From Vespula vulgaris (lineage: Eukaryota; Arthropoda; Insecta; Hymenoptera; Vespidae), in NCBI RefSeq assembly GCF_905475345.1, contig NC_066588.1, positions 10,418,501-10,482,500 of the forward strand: a DNA stretch of 64,000 nt. Direction: 5' to 3'. The notes beneath the pieces are model-generated. The model made no database searches. It was given only the letters and a program-made list of their open reading frames with translations, and was not told where the DNA came from. This document shows positions 1 through 11,051 of the stretch, in pieces. A program made the translations under genes and the position numbers. Position 1 is the stretch's first letter, and each line of letters starts with the position of its first letter.

Positions 1-1815
1 TTCGTTTGTTCCATTTAAACCGTTATAACTCGGCTCCTATTGGTCCGATCTGGACGAAAAAAATATGGGCGTAGAGGGCGCAACGAGCCCTTTCCAATGA
101 CCCCGGTCGGGTTCTCCTAGGTGCTATAGTTTCGGAGAAAAAAATTGTTCAAGAAAAATTTTTTTTTCCTTTGTTCCCTTTAAACCGTTATAACTCGGCT
201 CCTATTGGTCCGATCTGGACGAAAAAAATATGTGCGTAGAGGGCGCGACGAGCCCTTTCCAATGACCCCGGTCGGGTTCTCCTAGGTGCTATAGTTTCGG
301 AGAAAAAAATTGTTAAAGAAAAATTTTTTTTTCCTTTGTTCCCTTTAAACCGTTATAACTCGCCTCCTATTGGTCCGATCTGGACGAAAAAAATATGGGC
401 GTAGAGGGCGCGACGAGCCCTTTCCAATGACCCCGGTCGGGTTCTCCTAGGTGCTATAGTTTCGGAGAAAAAAATTGTTCAAGAAAAATTTTTTTTTCCT
501 TTGTTCCCTTTAAACCGTTATAACTCGGCTCCTATTGGTCCGATCTGGACGAAAAAAATATGGGCGTAGAGGGCGCGACGAGCCCTTTCCAATGACCCCG
601 GTCGGGTTCTCCTAGGTGCTATAGTTTCGGAGAAAAAAATTGTTAAAGAAAAATTTTTTTTTCCTTTGTTCCCTTTAAACCGTTATAACTCGCCTCCTAT
701 TGGTCCGATCTGGACGAAAAAAATATGGGCGTAGAGGGCGCGACGAGCCCTTTCCAATGACCCCGGTCGGGTTCTCCTAGGTGCTATAGTTTCGGAGAAA
801 AAAATTGTTCAAGAAAAATTTTTTTTTCCTTTGTTCCCTTTAAACCGTTATAACTCGCCTCCTATTGGTCCGATCTGGACGAAAAAAATATGGGCGTAGA
901 GGGCGCGACGAGCCCTTTCCAATGACCCCGGTCGGGTTCTCCTAGGTGCTATAGTTTCGGAGAAAAAAATTGTTCAAGAAAAATTTTTTTTTCCTTTGTT
1001 CCCTTTAAACCGTTATAACTCGGCTCCTATTGGTCCGATCTGGACGAAAAAAATATGGGCGTAGAGGGCGCGACGAGCCCTTTCCAATGACCCCGGTCGG
1101 GTTCTCCTAGGTGCTATAGTTTCGGAGAAAAAAATTGTTAAAGAAAAATTTTTTTTTCCTTTGTTCCCTTTAAACCGTTATAACTCGCCTCCTATTGGTC
1201 CGATCTGGACGAAAAAAATATGGGCGTAGAGGGCGCGACGAGCCCTTTCCAATGACCCCGGTCCGGTTCTCCTAGGTGCTATAGTTTCGGAGAAAAAAAT
1301 TGTTAAAGAAAAATTTTTTTTTCCTTTGATCCCTTTAAACCGTTATAACTCCCCTCCTATTGGTCCGATCTGGACGAAAAAAATATGGGCGTAGAGGGCG
1401 CGACGAGCCCTTTCCAACGACCCCGGTCCGGTTCAACTAGGTGCTACAGTTTCGGAGAAAAAAATTGTTAAAGAAAAATTTTTTTTTCCTTTGTACCCTT
1501 TAAACCGTTATAACTCGGCTCCTGTTGGTCCGATCTGGACGAAAAAAATATGGGCGTAGAGGGCGCGACGAGCCCTTTCCAATGACCCCGGTCCGGTTCT
1601 CCTAGGTGCTATAGTTTCGGAGAAAAAAATTGTTAAAGAAAAATTTTTTTTTCCTTTGTTCCCTTTAAACCGTTATAACTCGCCTCCTATTGGTCCGATC
1701 TGGACGAAAAAAATATGGGCGTAGAGGGCGCGACGAGCCCTTTCCAATGACGCCGGTCGGGTTCTCCTAGGTGCTATAGTTTCGGAGAAAAAAATTGTTA
1801 AAGAAAAATTTTTTT
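1..1815. repeat. A-family HOR copy, 11 monomers
   Basis: It starts with the marker monomer (CGTTTGTTCCATTT, GCAACGAG) and runs 1815 bp, exactly 11 x 165, to the next marker monomer. Order: marker, ATGTGCG monomer, alternating C33/G33 monomers, then TTTGATCCC (about 1329) and TTTGTACCC (about 1494) monomers. The first monomers are nearly the same as those at 2806, which suggests duplication of a larger unit. Confidence 0.8.
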
Positions 1816-2805
1816 TTCGTTTGTTCCATTTAAACCGTTATAACTCGGCTCCTATTGGTCCGATCTGGACGAAAAAAATATGGGCGTAGAGGGCGCAACG
1901 AGCCCTTTCCAATGACCCCGGTCGGGTTCTCCTAGGTGCTATAGTTTCGGAGAAAAAAATTGTTCAAGAAAAATTTTTTTTTCCTTTGTTCCCTTTAAAC
2001 CGTTATAACTCGGCTCCTATTGGTCCGATCTGGACGAAAAAAATATGTGCGTAGAGGGCGCGACGAGCCCTTTCCAATGACCCCGGTCGGGTTCTCCTAG
2101 GTGCTATAGTTTCGGAGAAAAAAATTGTTAAAGAAAAATTTTTTTTTCCATTGTTCCCTTTAAACCGTTATAACTCGCCTCCTATTGGTCCGATCTGGAC
2201 GAAAAAAATATGGGCGTAGAGGGCGCGACGAGCCCTTTCCAACGACCCCGGTCGGGTTCTCCTAGGTGCTATAGTTTCGGAGAAAAAAATTGTTCAAGAA
2301 AAATTTTTTTTTCCTTTGCTCCCTTTAAACCGTTATAACTCGGCTCCTATTGGTCCGATCTGGACGAAAAAAATATGGACGTAGAGGGCGCGACGAGCCC
2401 TTTCCAATGACCCCGGTCCGGTTCTCCTAGGTGCTATAGTTTCGGAGAAAAAAATTGTTAAAGAAAAATTTTTTTTTCCTTTGATCCCTTTAAACCGTTA
2501 TAACTCGCCTCCTATTGGTCCGATCTGGACGAAAAAAATATGGGCGTAGAGGGCGCGACGAGCCCTTTCCAACGACCCCGGTCCGGTTCTCCTAGGTGCT
2601 ACAGTTTCGGAGAAAAAAATTGTTAAAGAAAAATTTTTTTTTCCTTTGTACCCTTTAAACCGTTATAACTCGGCTCCTATTGGTCCGATCTGGACGAAAA
2701 AAATATGGGCGTAGAGGGCGCGACGAGCCCTTTCCAATGACCCCGGTCGGGTTCTCCTAGGTGCTATAGTTTCGGAGAAAAAAATTGTTAAAGAAAAATT
2801 TTTTT
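1816..2805. repeat. A-family HOR copy, 6 monomers
   Basis: This is a 990-bp unit (6 x 165): marker, ATGTGCG, C33 with CCAACGACC, TTTGCTCCC, TTTGATCCC with TGCTACAG, TTTGTACCC. It looks like the 14-mer at 2806 with its internal C33/G33 monomers removed. Confidence 0.8.
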
Positions 2806-5114
2806 TTCGTTTGTTCCATTTAAACCGTTATAACTCGGCTCCTATTGGTCCGATCTGGACGAAAAAAATATGGGCGTAGAGGGCGCAACGAGCCCTTTCC
2901 AATGACCCCGGTCGGGTTCTCCTAGGTGCTATAGTTTCGGAGAAAAAAATTGTTCAAGAAAAATTTTTTTTTCCTTTGTTCCCTTTAAACCGTTATAACT
3001 CGGCTCCTATTGGTCCGATCTGCACGAAAAAAATATGTGCGTAGAGGGCGCGACGAGCCCTTTCCAATGACCCCGGTCGGGTTCTCCTAGGTGCTATAGT
3101 TTCGGAGAAAAAAATTGTTAAAGAAAAATTTTTTTTTCCTTTGTTCCCTTTAAACCGTTATAACTCGCCTCCTATTGGTCCGATCTGGACGAAAAAAATA
3201 TGGGCGTAGAGGGCGCGACGAGCCCTTTCCAATGACCCCGGTCGGGTTCTCCTAGGTGCTATAGTTTCGGAGAAAAAAATTGTTCAAGAAAAATTTTTTT
3301 TTCCTTTGTTCCCTTTAAACCGTTATAACTCGGCTCCTATTGGTCCGATCTGGACGAAAAAAATATGGGCGTAGAGGGCGCGACGAGCCCTTTCCAATGA
3401 CCCCGGTCGGGTTCTCCTAGGTGCTATAGTTTCGGAGAAAAAAATTGTTAAAGAAAAATTTTTTTTTCCTTTGTTCCCTTTAAACCGTTATAACTCGCCT
3501 CCTATTGGTCCGATCTGGACGAAAAAAATATGGGCGTAGAGGGCGCGACGAGCCCTTTCCAATGACCCCGGTCGGGTTCTCCTAGGTGCTATAGTTTCGG
3601 AGAAAAAAATTGTTCAAGAAAAATTTTTTTTTCCTTTGTTCCCTTTAAACCGTTATAACTCGCCTCCTATTGGTCCGATCTGGACGAAAAAAATATGGGC
3701 GTAGAGGGCGCGACGAGCCCTTTCCAACGACCCCGGTCGGGTTCTCCTAGGTGCTATAGTTTCGGAGAAAAAAATTGTTAAAGAAAAATTTTTTTTTCCT
3801 TTGTTCCCTTTAAACCGTTATAACTCGGCTCCTATTGGTCCGATCTGGACGAAAAAAATACGGGCGTAGAGGGCGCGACGAGCCCTTTCCAATGACCCCG
3901 GTCGGGTTCTCCTAGGTGCTATAGTTTCGGAGAAAAAAATTGTTCAAGAAAAATTTTTTTTCCTTTGTTCCCTTTAAACCGTTATAACTCGGCTCCTATT
4001 GGCCCGATCTGGACGAAAAAAATATGGGCGTAGAGGGCGCGACGAGCCCTTTCCAATGACCCCGGTCGGGTTCTCCTAGGTGCTATAGTTTCGGAGAAAA
4101 AAATTGTTCAAGAAAAATTTTTTTTTCCTTTGTTCCCTTTAAACCGTTATAACTCGGCTCCTATTGGTCCGATCTGGACGAAAAAAATATGGGCGTAGAG
4201 GGCGCGACGAGCCCTTTCCAATGACCCCGGTCGGGTTCTCCTAGGTGCTATAGTTTCGGAGAAAAAAATTGTTAAAGAAAAATTTTTTTTTCCTTTGTTC
4301 CCTTTAAACCGTTATAACTCGCCTCCTATTGGTCCGATCTGGACGAAAAAAATATGGGCGTAGAGGGCGCGACGAGCCCTTTCCAATGACCCCGGTCGGG
4401 TTCTCCTAGGTGCTATAGTTTCGGAGAAAAAAATTGTTCAAGAAAAATTTTTTTTTCCTTTGTTCCCTTTAAACCGTTATAACTCGCCTCCTATTGGTCC
4501 GATCTGGACGAAAAAAATATGGGCGTAGAGGGCGCGACGAGCCCTTTCCAACGACCCCGGTCGGGTTCTCCTAGGTGCTATAGTTTCGGAGAAAAAAATT
4601 GTTCAAGAAAAATTTTTTTTTCCTTTGCTCCCTTTAAACCGTTATAACTCGGCTCCTATTGGTCCGATCTGGACGAAAAAAATATGGGCGTAGAGGGCGC
4701 GACGAGCCCTTTCCAATGACCCCGGTCCGGTTCTCCTAGGTGCTATAGTTTCGGAGAAAAAAATTGTTAAAGAAAAATTTTTTTTTCCTTTGATCCCTTT
4801 AAACCGTTATAACTCGCCTCCTATTGGTCCGATCTGGACGAAAAAAATATGGGCGTAGAGGGCGCGACGAGCCCTTTCCAACGACCCCGGTCCGGTTCTC
4901 CTAGGTGCTACAGTTTCGGAGAAAAAAATTGTTAAAGAAAAATTTTTTTTTCCTTTGTACCCTTTAAACCGTTATAACTCGGCTCCTATTGGTCCGATCT
5001 GGACGAAAAAAATATGGGCGTAGAGTGCGCGACGAGCCCTTTCCAATGACCCCGGTCGGGTTCTCCTAGGTGCTATAGTTTCGGAGAAAAAAATTGTTAA
5101 AGAAAAATTTTTTT
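2806..5114. repeat. A-family HOR copy, 14 monomers
   Basis: A 2309-bp unit, 14 x 165 minus 1. The missing base is a T8 instead of T9 tract near 3953-3960. The monomer after that tract reads TTGGCCCG, a combination that reappears near 15500, 17640, 18960 and 24900. It ends with the TTTGCTCCC, TTTGATCCC, TTTGTACCC trio. It is the fullest version of the A-family HOR in the window. Confidence 0.8.
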
Positions 5115-5939
5115 TTCGTTTGTTCCATTTAAACCGTTATAACTCGGCTCCTATTGGTCCGATCTGGACGAAAAAAATATGGGCGTAGAGGGCGCAACGA
5201 GCCCTTTCCAATGACCCCGGTCGGGTTCTCCTAGGTGCTATAGTTTCGGAGAAAAAAATTGTTCAAGAAAAATTTTTTTTTCCTTTGTTCCCTTTAAACC
5301 GTTATAACTCGCCTCCTATTGGTCCGATCTGGACGAAAAAAATATGGGCGTAGAGGGCGCGACGAGCCCTTTCCAACGACCCCGGTCGGGTTCTCCTAGG
5401 TGCTATAGTTTCGGAGAAAAAAATTGTTCAAGAAAAATTTTTTTTTCCTTTGCTCCCTTTAAACCGTTATAACTCGGCTCCTATTGGTCCGATCTGGACG
5501 AAAAAAATATGGGCGTAGAGGGCGCGACGAGCCCTTTCCAATGACCCCGGTCCGGTTCTCCTAGGTGCTATAGTTTCGGAGAAAAAAATTGTTAAAGAAA
5601 AATTTTTTTTTCCTTTGATCCCTTTAAACCGTTATAACTCGCCTCCTATTGGTCCGATCTGGACGAAAAAAATATGGGCGTAGAGGGCGCGACGAGCCCT
5701 TTCCAACGACCCCGGTCCGGTTCTCCTAGGTGCTACAGTTTCGGAGAAAAAAATTGTTAAAGAAAAATTTTTTTTTCCTTTGTTCCCTTTAAACCGTTAT
5801 AACTCGGCTCCTATTGGTCCGATCTGGACGAAAAAAATATGGGCGTAGAGTGCGCGACGAGCCCTTTCCAATGACCCCGGTCGGGTTCTCCTAGGTGCTA
5901 TAGTTTCGGAGAAAAAAATTGTTAAAGAAAAATTTTTTT
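5115..5939. repeat. A-family HOR copy, 5 monomers
   Basis: An 825-bp unit (5 x 165): marker, C33 with CCAACGACC, TTTGCTCCC, TTTGATCCC, and a last monomer that has TTTGTTCCC rather than TTTGTACCC but keeps the GAGTGCGC variant also seen near 5022. It lacks the ATGTGCG monomer present in the 6-mer at 1816, consistent with loss of one monomer. Confidence 0.78.
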
Positions 5940-6929
5940 TTCGTTTGTTCCATTTAAACCGTTATAACTCGGCTCCTATTGGTCCGATCTGGACGAAAAA
6001 AATATGGGCGTAGAGGGCGCAACGAGCCCTTTCCAATGACCCCGGTCGGGTTCTCCTAGGTGCTATAGTTTCGGAGAAAAAAATTGTTCAAGAAAAATTT
6101 TTTTTTCCTTTGTTCCCTTTAAACCGTTATAACTCGGCTCCTATTGGTCCGATCTGGACGAAAAAAATATGTGCGTAGAGGGCGCGACGAGCCCTTTCCA
6201 ATGACCCCGGTCGGGTTCTCCTAGGTGCTATAGTTTCGGAGAAAAAAATTGTTAAAGAAAAATTTTTTTTTCCTTTGTTCCCTTTAAACCGTTATAACTC
6301 GCCTCCTATTGGTCCGATCTGGACGAAAAAAATATGGGCGTAGAGGGCGCGACGAGCCCTTTCCAATGACCCCGGTCGGGTTCTCCTAGGTGCTATAGTT
6401 TCGGAGAAAAAAATTGTTCAAGAAAAATTTTTTTTTCCTTTGTTCCCTTTAAACCGTTATAACTCGGCTCCTATTGGTCCGATCTGGACGAAAAAAATAT
6501 GGGCGTAGAGGGCGCGACGAGCCCTTTCCAATGACCCCGGTCGGGTTCTCCTAGGTGCTACAGTTTCGGAGAAAAAAATTGTTAAAGAAAAATTTTTTTT
6601 TCCTTTGTTCCCTTTAAACCGTTATAACTCGCCTCCTATTGGTCCGATCTGGACGAAAAAAATATGGGCGTAGAGGGCGCGACGAGCCCTTTCCAATGAC
6701 CCCGGTCGGGTTCTCCTAGGTGCTATAGTTTCGGAGAAAAAAATTGTTCAAGAAAAATTTTTTTTTCCTTTGTTCCCTTTAAACCGTTATAACTCGCCTC
6801 CTATTGGTCCGATCTGGACGGAAAAAATATGGGCGTAGAGGGCGCGACGAGCCCTTTCCAACGACCCCGGTCGGGTTCTCCTAGGTGCTATAGTTTCGGA
6901 GAAAAAAATTGTTCAAGAAAAATTTTTTT
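5940..6929. repeat. A-family HOR copy, 6 monomers
   Basis: A 990-bp unit beginning with the marker and ATGTGCG monomers, then C33, G33, C33, C33. The TTTGCTCCC/TTTGATCCC/TTTGTACCC trio expected at the end is absent. From 6930 the C109 family starts, so this copy appears cut by the family boundary. Confidence 0.75.
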
Positions 6930-8743
6930 TTCCTTTGTTCCCTTTAAACCGTTATAACTCGGCTCCTATTGGTCCGATCTGGACGAAAAAAATATGGGCG
7001 TAGAGGGCGCGACGAGCCCTTTCCAATGACCGCGGTCCGGTTCTCCTAGGTGCTGTAGTTTCGGAGAAAAAAATTGTTAAAGAAAAATTTTTTTTTCCTT
7101 TGTTCCCTTTAAACCGTTATAACTCGGCTCCTGTTGGTCCGATCTGGACGAAAAAAATATGTGCGTAGAGGGCGCGACGAGCCCTTTCCAATGACCCCGG
7201 TCCGGTTCTCCTAGGTGCTATAGTTTCGGAGAAAAAAATTGTTAAAGAAAAATTTTTTTTTCTTTTGTTCCCTTTAAAGCGTTATAACTCGGCTCCTATT
7301 GGTCCGATCTGGACGAAAAAAATATGGGCGTAGAGGGCGCGACGAGCCCTTTCCAAGGACCCCGGTCCGGTTCTCCTAGGTGCTATAGTTTCGGAGAAAA
7401 AAATTGTTAAAGAAAAATTTTTTTTTCCTTTGTTCCCTTTAAACCGTTATAACTCGGCTCCTATTGGTCCGATCTGGACGAAAAAAATATCGGCGTAGAG
7501 GGCGCGACGAGCCCTTTCCAACGACCCCGGTCCGGTTCTCCTAGGTGCTATAGTTTGGGAGAAAAAAATTGTTAAAGAAAAATTTTTTTTTCCTTTGTTC
7601 CCTTTAAACCGTTATAACTCGGCTCCTATTGGTCCGATCTGGACGAAAAAAATATGTGCGTAGAGGGTGCGACGAGCCCTTTCCAATGACCCCGGTCCGG
7701 TTCTCCTAGGTGCTATAGTTTCGGAGAAAAAAATTGTTAAAGAAAAATTTTTTTTTCCTTTGTTCCCTTTAAACCGTTATAACTCGGCTCCTATTGGTCC
7801 GATCTGGACGAAAAAAATATGGGCGTAGAGGGCGCGACGAGCCCTTTCCAATGACCCCGGTCCGGTTCTCTTAGGTGCTATAGTTTCGGAGAAAAAAATT
7901 GTTAAAGAAAAATTTTTTTTTCCTTTGTTCCCTTTAAACCGTTATAACTCGGCTCCTATTCGTCCGATCTGGACGAAAAAAATATGTTCGTAGAGGGCGC
8001 GACGAGCCCTTTCCAATGACCCCGGTCCGGTTCTCCTAGGTGCTATAGTTTCGGAGAAAAAAATTGTTAAAGAAAAATTTTTTTTTCCTTTGTTCCCTTT
8101 AAACCGTTATAACTCGGCTCCTATTCGTCCGATCTGGACGAAAAAAATATGTTCGTAGAGGGCGCGACGAGCCCTTTCCAATGACCCCGGTCCGGTTCTC
8201 CTAGGTGCTATAGTTTCGGAGAAAAAAATTGTTAAAGAAAAATTTTTTTTTCCTTTGTTCCCTTTAAACCGTTATAACTCGGCTCCTATTGGTCCGATCT
8301 GGACGAAAAAAATATGGGCGTAGAGGGCGCGACGAGCCCTTTCCAATGACCCCGGTCCGGTTCTCCTAGGTGCTATAGTTTCGGAGAAAAAAATTGTTAA
8401 AGAAAAACTTTTTTTTCCTTTGTTCCCTTTAAACCTTTATAACTCAGCTCCTATTGGTCCGATCTGGACGAAAAAATATGGGCGTAGAGGGCGCGACGAG
8501 CCCTTTCCAATGACCCCGGTTCTGTTCTCCTAGGTGCTATAGTTTCGGAGAAAAAAATTGTTAAAGAAAAATTTTTTTTTCCTTTGTTCCCTTTAAACCG
8601 TTATAACTCGGCTCCTATTGGTCCGATCTGGACGAAAAAAATATGGGCGTAGAGGGCGCGACGAGCCCTTTCCAACGACCCCGGTCCGGTTCTCCTAGGT
8701 GCTATAGTTTCGGAGAAAAAAATTGTTAAAGAAAAATTTTTTT
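6930..8743. repeat. Transitional C109-family monomers (11)
   Basis: G109 and C150 disappear and CGGTCCGG becomes the rule. The marker order in 7260-8249 (TTTAAAGCG; ATATCGG with CCAACGACC and TTTGGGAG; GGGTGCG; TTCTCTTAGG; ATTCGTCC with ATGTTCG, twice) is the order used by the HORs at 10.7-18 kb, but without their 1-bp-deleted and GCCTTTTCC monomers. A 1-bp deletion in the A7 run near 8473 makes the block 1814 bp. No larger internal period was seen. Confidence 0.75.
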
Positions 8744-9732
8744 TTCCTTTGTTCCCTTTAAACCGTTATAACTCGGCTCCTATTGGTCCGATCTGGACGA
8801 AAAAAATATGGGCGTAGAGGGCGCGACGAGCGTTTTCCAAGGACCCCGGTCCGGTTCTCCTAGGTGCTATAGTTTCGGAGAAAAAAATTGTTAAAGAAAA
8901 ATTTTTTTTTCCTTTGTTCCCTTTAAACCGTCATAACTCGGCTCCTATTGGTCCGATCTGGACGAAAAAAATATGGGCGTAGAGGGCGCGACGAGCCCTT
9001 TCCAATGACCCCGGTCCGGTTCTCCTAGGTGCTGTACTTTCGGAGAAAAAAATTGTTAAAGAAAAATTTTTTTTTCCTTTGTTCCCTTTAAACCGTTATA
9101 ACTCGGCTCCTGTTGGTCCGATCTGGACGAAAAAAATATGTGCGTAGAGGGCGCGACGAGCCCTTTCCAATGACCCCGGTCCGGTTCTCCTAGGTGCTAT
9201 AGTTTCGGAGAAAAAAATTGCTAAAGAAAAATTTTTTTTTCCTTTGTTCCCTTTAAACCGTTATAACTCGGCTCCTATTGGTCCGATCTGGACGAAAAAA
9301 ATATGGGCGCAGAGGGCGCGACGAGCCCTTTCCAATGACCCCGGTCCGGTTCTCCTAGGTGCTGCAGTTTCGGAGAAAAAAATTGTTAAAGAAAAATTTT
9401 GTTTTCCTTTGTTCCCTTTAAACCGTTATAACTCGGCTCCTATTGGTCCGATCTGGACGAAAAAAATATGGGCGTAGAGGGCGCGACGAGCCCTTTCCAA
9501 TGACCCCAGTCCGGTTCTCCTAGGTGCTATAGTTTCGGAGAAAAAATTGTTAAAGAAAAATTTTTTTTTCCTTTGTTCCCTTTAAACCGTTATAACTCGG
9601 CTCCTGTTGGTCCGATCTGGACGAAAAAAATATGGGCGTAGAGGGCGCGACGAGCCCTTTCCAATGACCCCGGTCCGGTTCTCCTAGGTGCTATAGTTTC
9701 GGAGAAAAAAATTGTTAAAGAAAAATTTTTTT
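8744..9732. repeat. 989-bp 6-mer HOR, copy 1
   Basis: Six monomers. Markers in order: GAGCGTTTTCCAAGG; CCGTCATAAC with TGCTGTACTTT; CTGTTGG plus ATGTGCG plus TTGCTAAAG; GCGCAGAGG with GCTGCAG and ATTTTGTTTTCC; CCCCAGTCC with a shortened A run near 9541; CTGTTGG. The same six follow at 9733 with only a few substitutions. The GCGCAGAGG monomer removes a TAG triplet, which creates an open stretch at 9244-9477; I do not regard that stretch as a gene. Confidence 0.85.
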
Positions 9733-10721
9733 TTCCTTTGTTCCCTTTAAACCGTTATAACTCGGCTCCTATTAGTCCGATCTGGACGAAAAAAATATGG
9801 GCGTAGAGGGCGCGACGAGCGTTTTCCAAGGACCCCGGTCCGGTTCTCCTAGGTGCTATAGTTTCGGAGAAAAAAATTGTTAAAGAAAAATTTTTTTTTC
9901 CTTTGTTCCCTTTAAACCGTCATAACTCGGCTCCTATTGGTCCGATCTGGACGAAAAAAATATGGGCGTAGAGGGCGCGACGAGCCCTTTCCAATGACCC
10001 CGGTCCGGTTCTCCTAGGTGCTGTACTTTCGGAGAAAAAAATTGTTAAAGAAAAATTTTTTTTTCCTTTGTTCCCTTTAAACCGTTATAACTCGGCTCCT
10101 GTTGGTCCGATCTGGACGAAAAAAATATGTGCGTAGAGGGCGCGACGAGCCCTTTCCAATGACCCCAGTCCGGTTCTCCTAGGTGCTATAGTTTCGGAGA
10201 AAAAAATTGCTAAAGAAAAATTTTTTTTTCCTTTGTTCCCTTTAAACCGTTATAACTCGGCTCCTATTGGTCCGATCTGGACGAAAAAAATATGGGCGCA
10301 GAGGGCGCGACGAGCCCTTTCCAATGACCCCGGTCCGGTTCTCCTAGGTGCTGCAGTTTCGGAGAAAAAAATTGTTAAAGAAAAATTTTGTTTTCCTTTG
10401 TTCCCTTTAAACCGTTATAACTCGGCTCCTATTGGTCCGATCTGGACGAAAAAAATATGGGCGTAGAGGGCGCGACGAGCCCTTTCCAATGACCCCAGTC
10501 CGGTTCTCCTAGGTGCTATAGTTTCGGAGAAAAAATTGTTAAAGAAAAATTTTTTTTTCCTTTGTTCCCTTTAAACCGTTATAACTCGGCTCCTATTGGT
10601 CCGATCTGGACGAAAAAAATATGGGCGTAGAGGGCGCGACGAGCCCTTTCCAATGACCCCGGTCCGGTTCTCCTAGGTGCTATAGTTTCGGAGAAAAAAA
10701 TTGTTAAAGAAAAATTTTTTT
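9733..10721. repeat. 989-bp 6-mer HOR, copy 2
   Basis: Repeats all markers of 8744-9732 at an offset of 989 bp, including the shared A-run deletion near 10531 and the ATTTTGTTTTCC variant near 10385. Differences seen include ATTAGTCC near 9772, CCCCAGTCC near 10165, and CTATTGG instead of CTGTTGG in the last monomer. Sharing rare variants and an indel shows direct duplication rather than chance similarity. Confidence 0.85.
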
Positions 10722-11051
10722 TTCCTTTGTTCCCTTTAAACCGTTATAACTCGGCTCCTATTGGTCCGATCTGGACGAAAAAAATATGCGCGTAGAGGGC
10801 GCGACGAGCCCTTTCCAATGACCCCGGTCCGGTTCTCCTAGGTTCTATAGTTTCGGAGAAAAAAATTGTTAAAGAAAAATTTTTTTTTCCTTTGTTCCCT
10901 TTAAACCGTTATAACTCGGCTCCTATTGGTCCGATCTGGACGAAAAAAATATGGGCGTAGAGGGCGCGACGAGCCCTTTCCAATGACCCCGGTCCGGTTC
11001 TCCTAGCTGCTACAGTTTCGGAGAAAAAAATTGTTAAAGAAAAATTTTTTT
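10722..11051. repeat. Two consensus-like monomers between HORs
   Basis: Two C109 monomers with few private variants (ATGCGCG near 10788, CTAGGTTCTATAG near 10840, CCTAGCTGC near 11004). They join the 989-bp pair to the HORs that begin at 11052. Confidence 0.7.

Larger units (their letters stand above)
1..6929. repeat. A-family satellite block (42 monomers)
   Basis: Most monomers here carry G at monomer position 109 (GGTCGGG instead of GGTCCGG). They often also have C at 33 (CGCCTCC) and C at 150 (GTTCAAG). These three states are rare in the rest of the window. Particular monomers act as HOR markers: one with TTCGTTTGTTCCATTT plus GCAACGAG, one with ATGTGCG, and a trio reading TTTGCTCCC, TTTGATCCC and TTTGTACCC. 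The marker monomer begins at 1, 1816, 2806, 5115 and 5940. The edge at 6929 is the last monomer ending in GTTCAAG before the C109 family takes over. Confidence 0.85.

Noticed and set aside
9244..9477. 77-codon open stretch (also 10233-10466, 50306-50539 and 53105-53338)
   Set aside because: It spans about 1.4 satellite monomers, opens at TTG, ends at the TAG found in nearly every monomer, and exists only because one TAG became CAG. The peptide repeats itself and shows no domain. Not reported as a gene.
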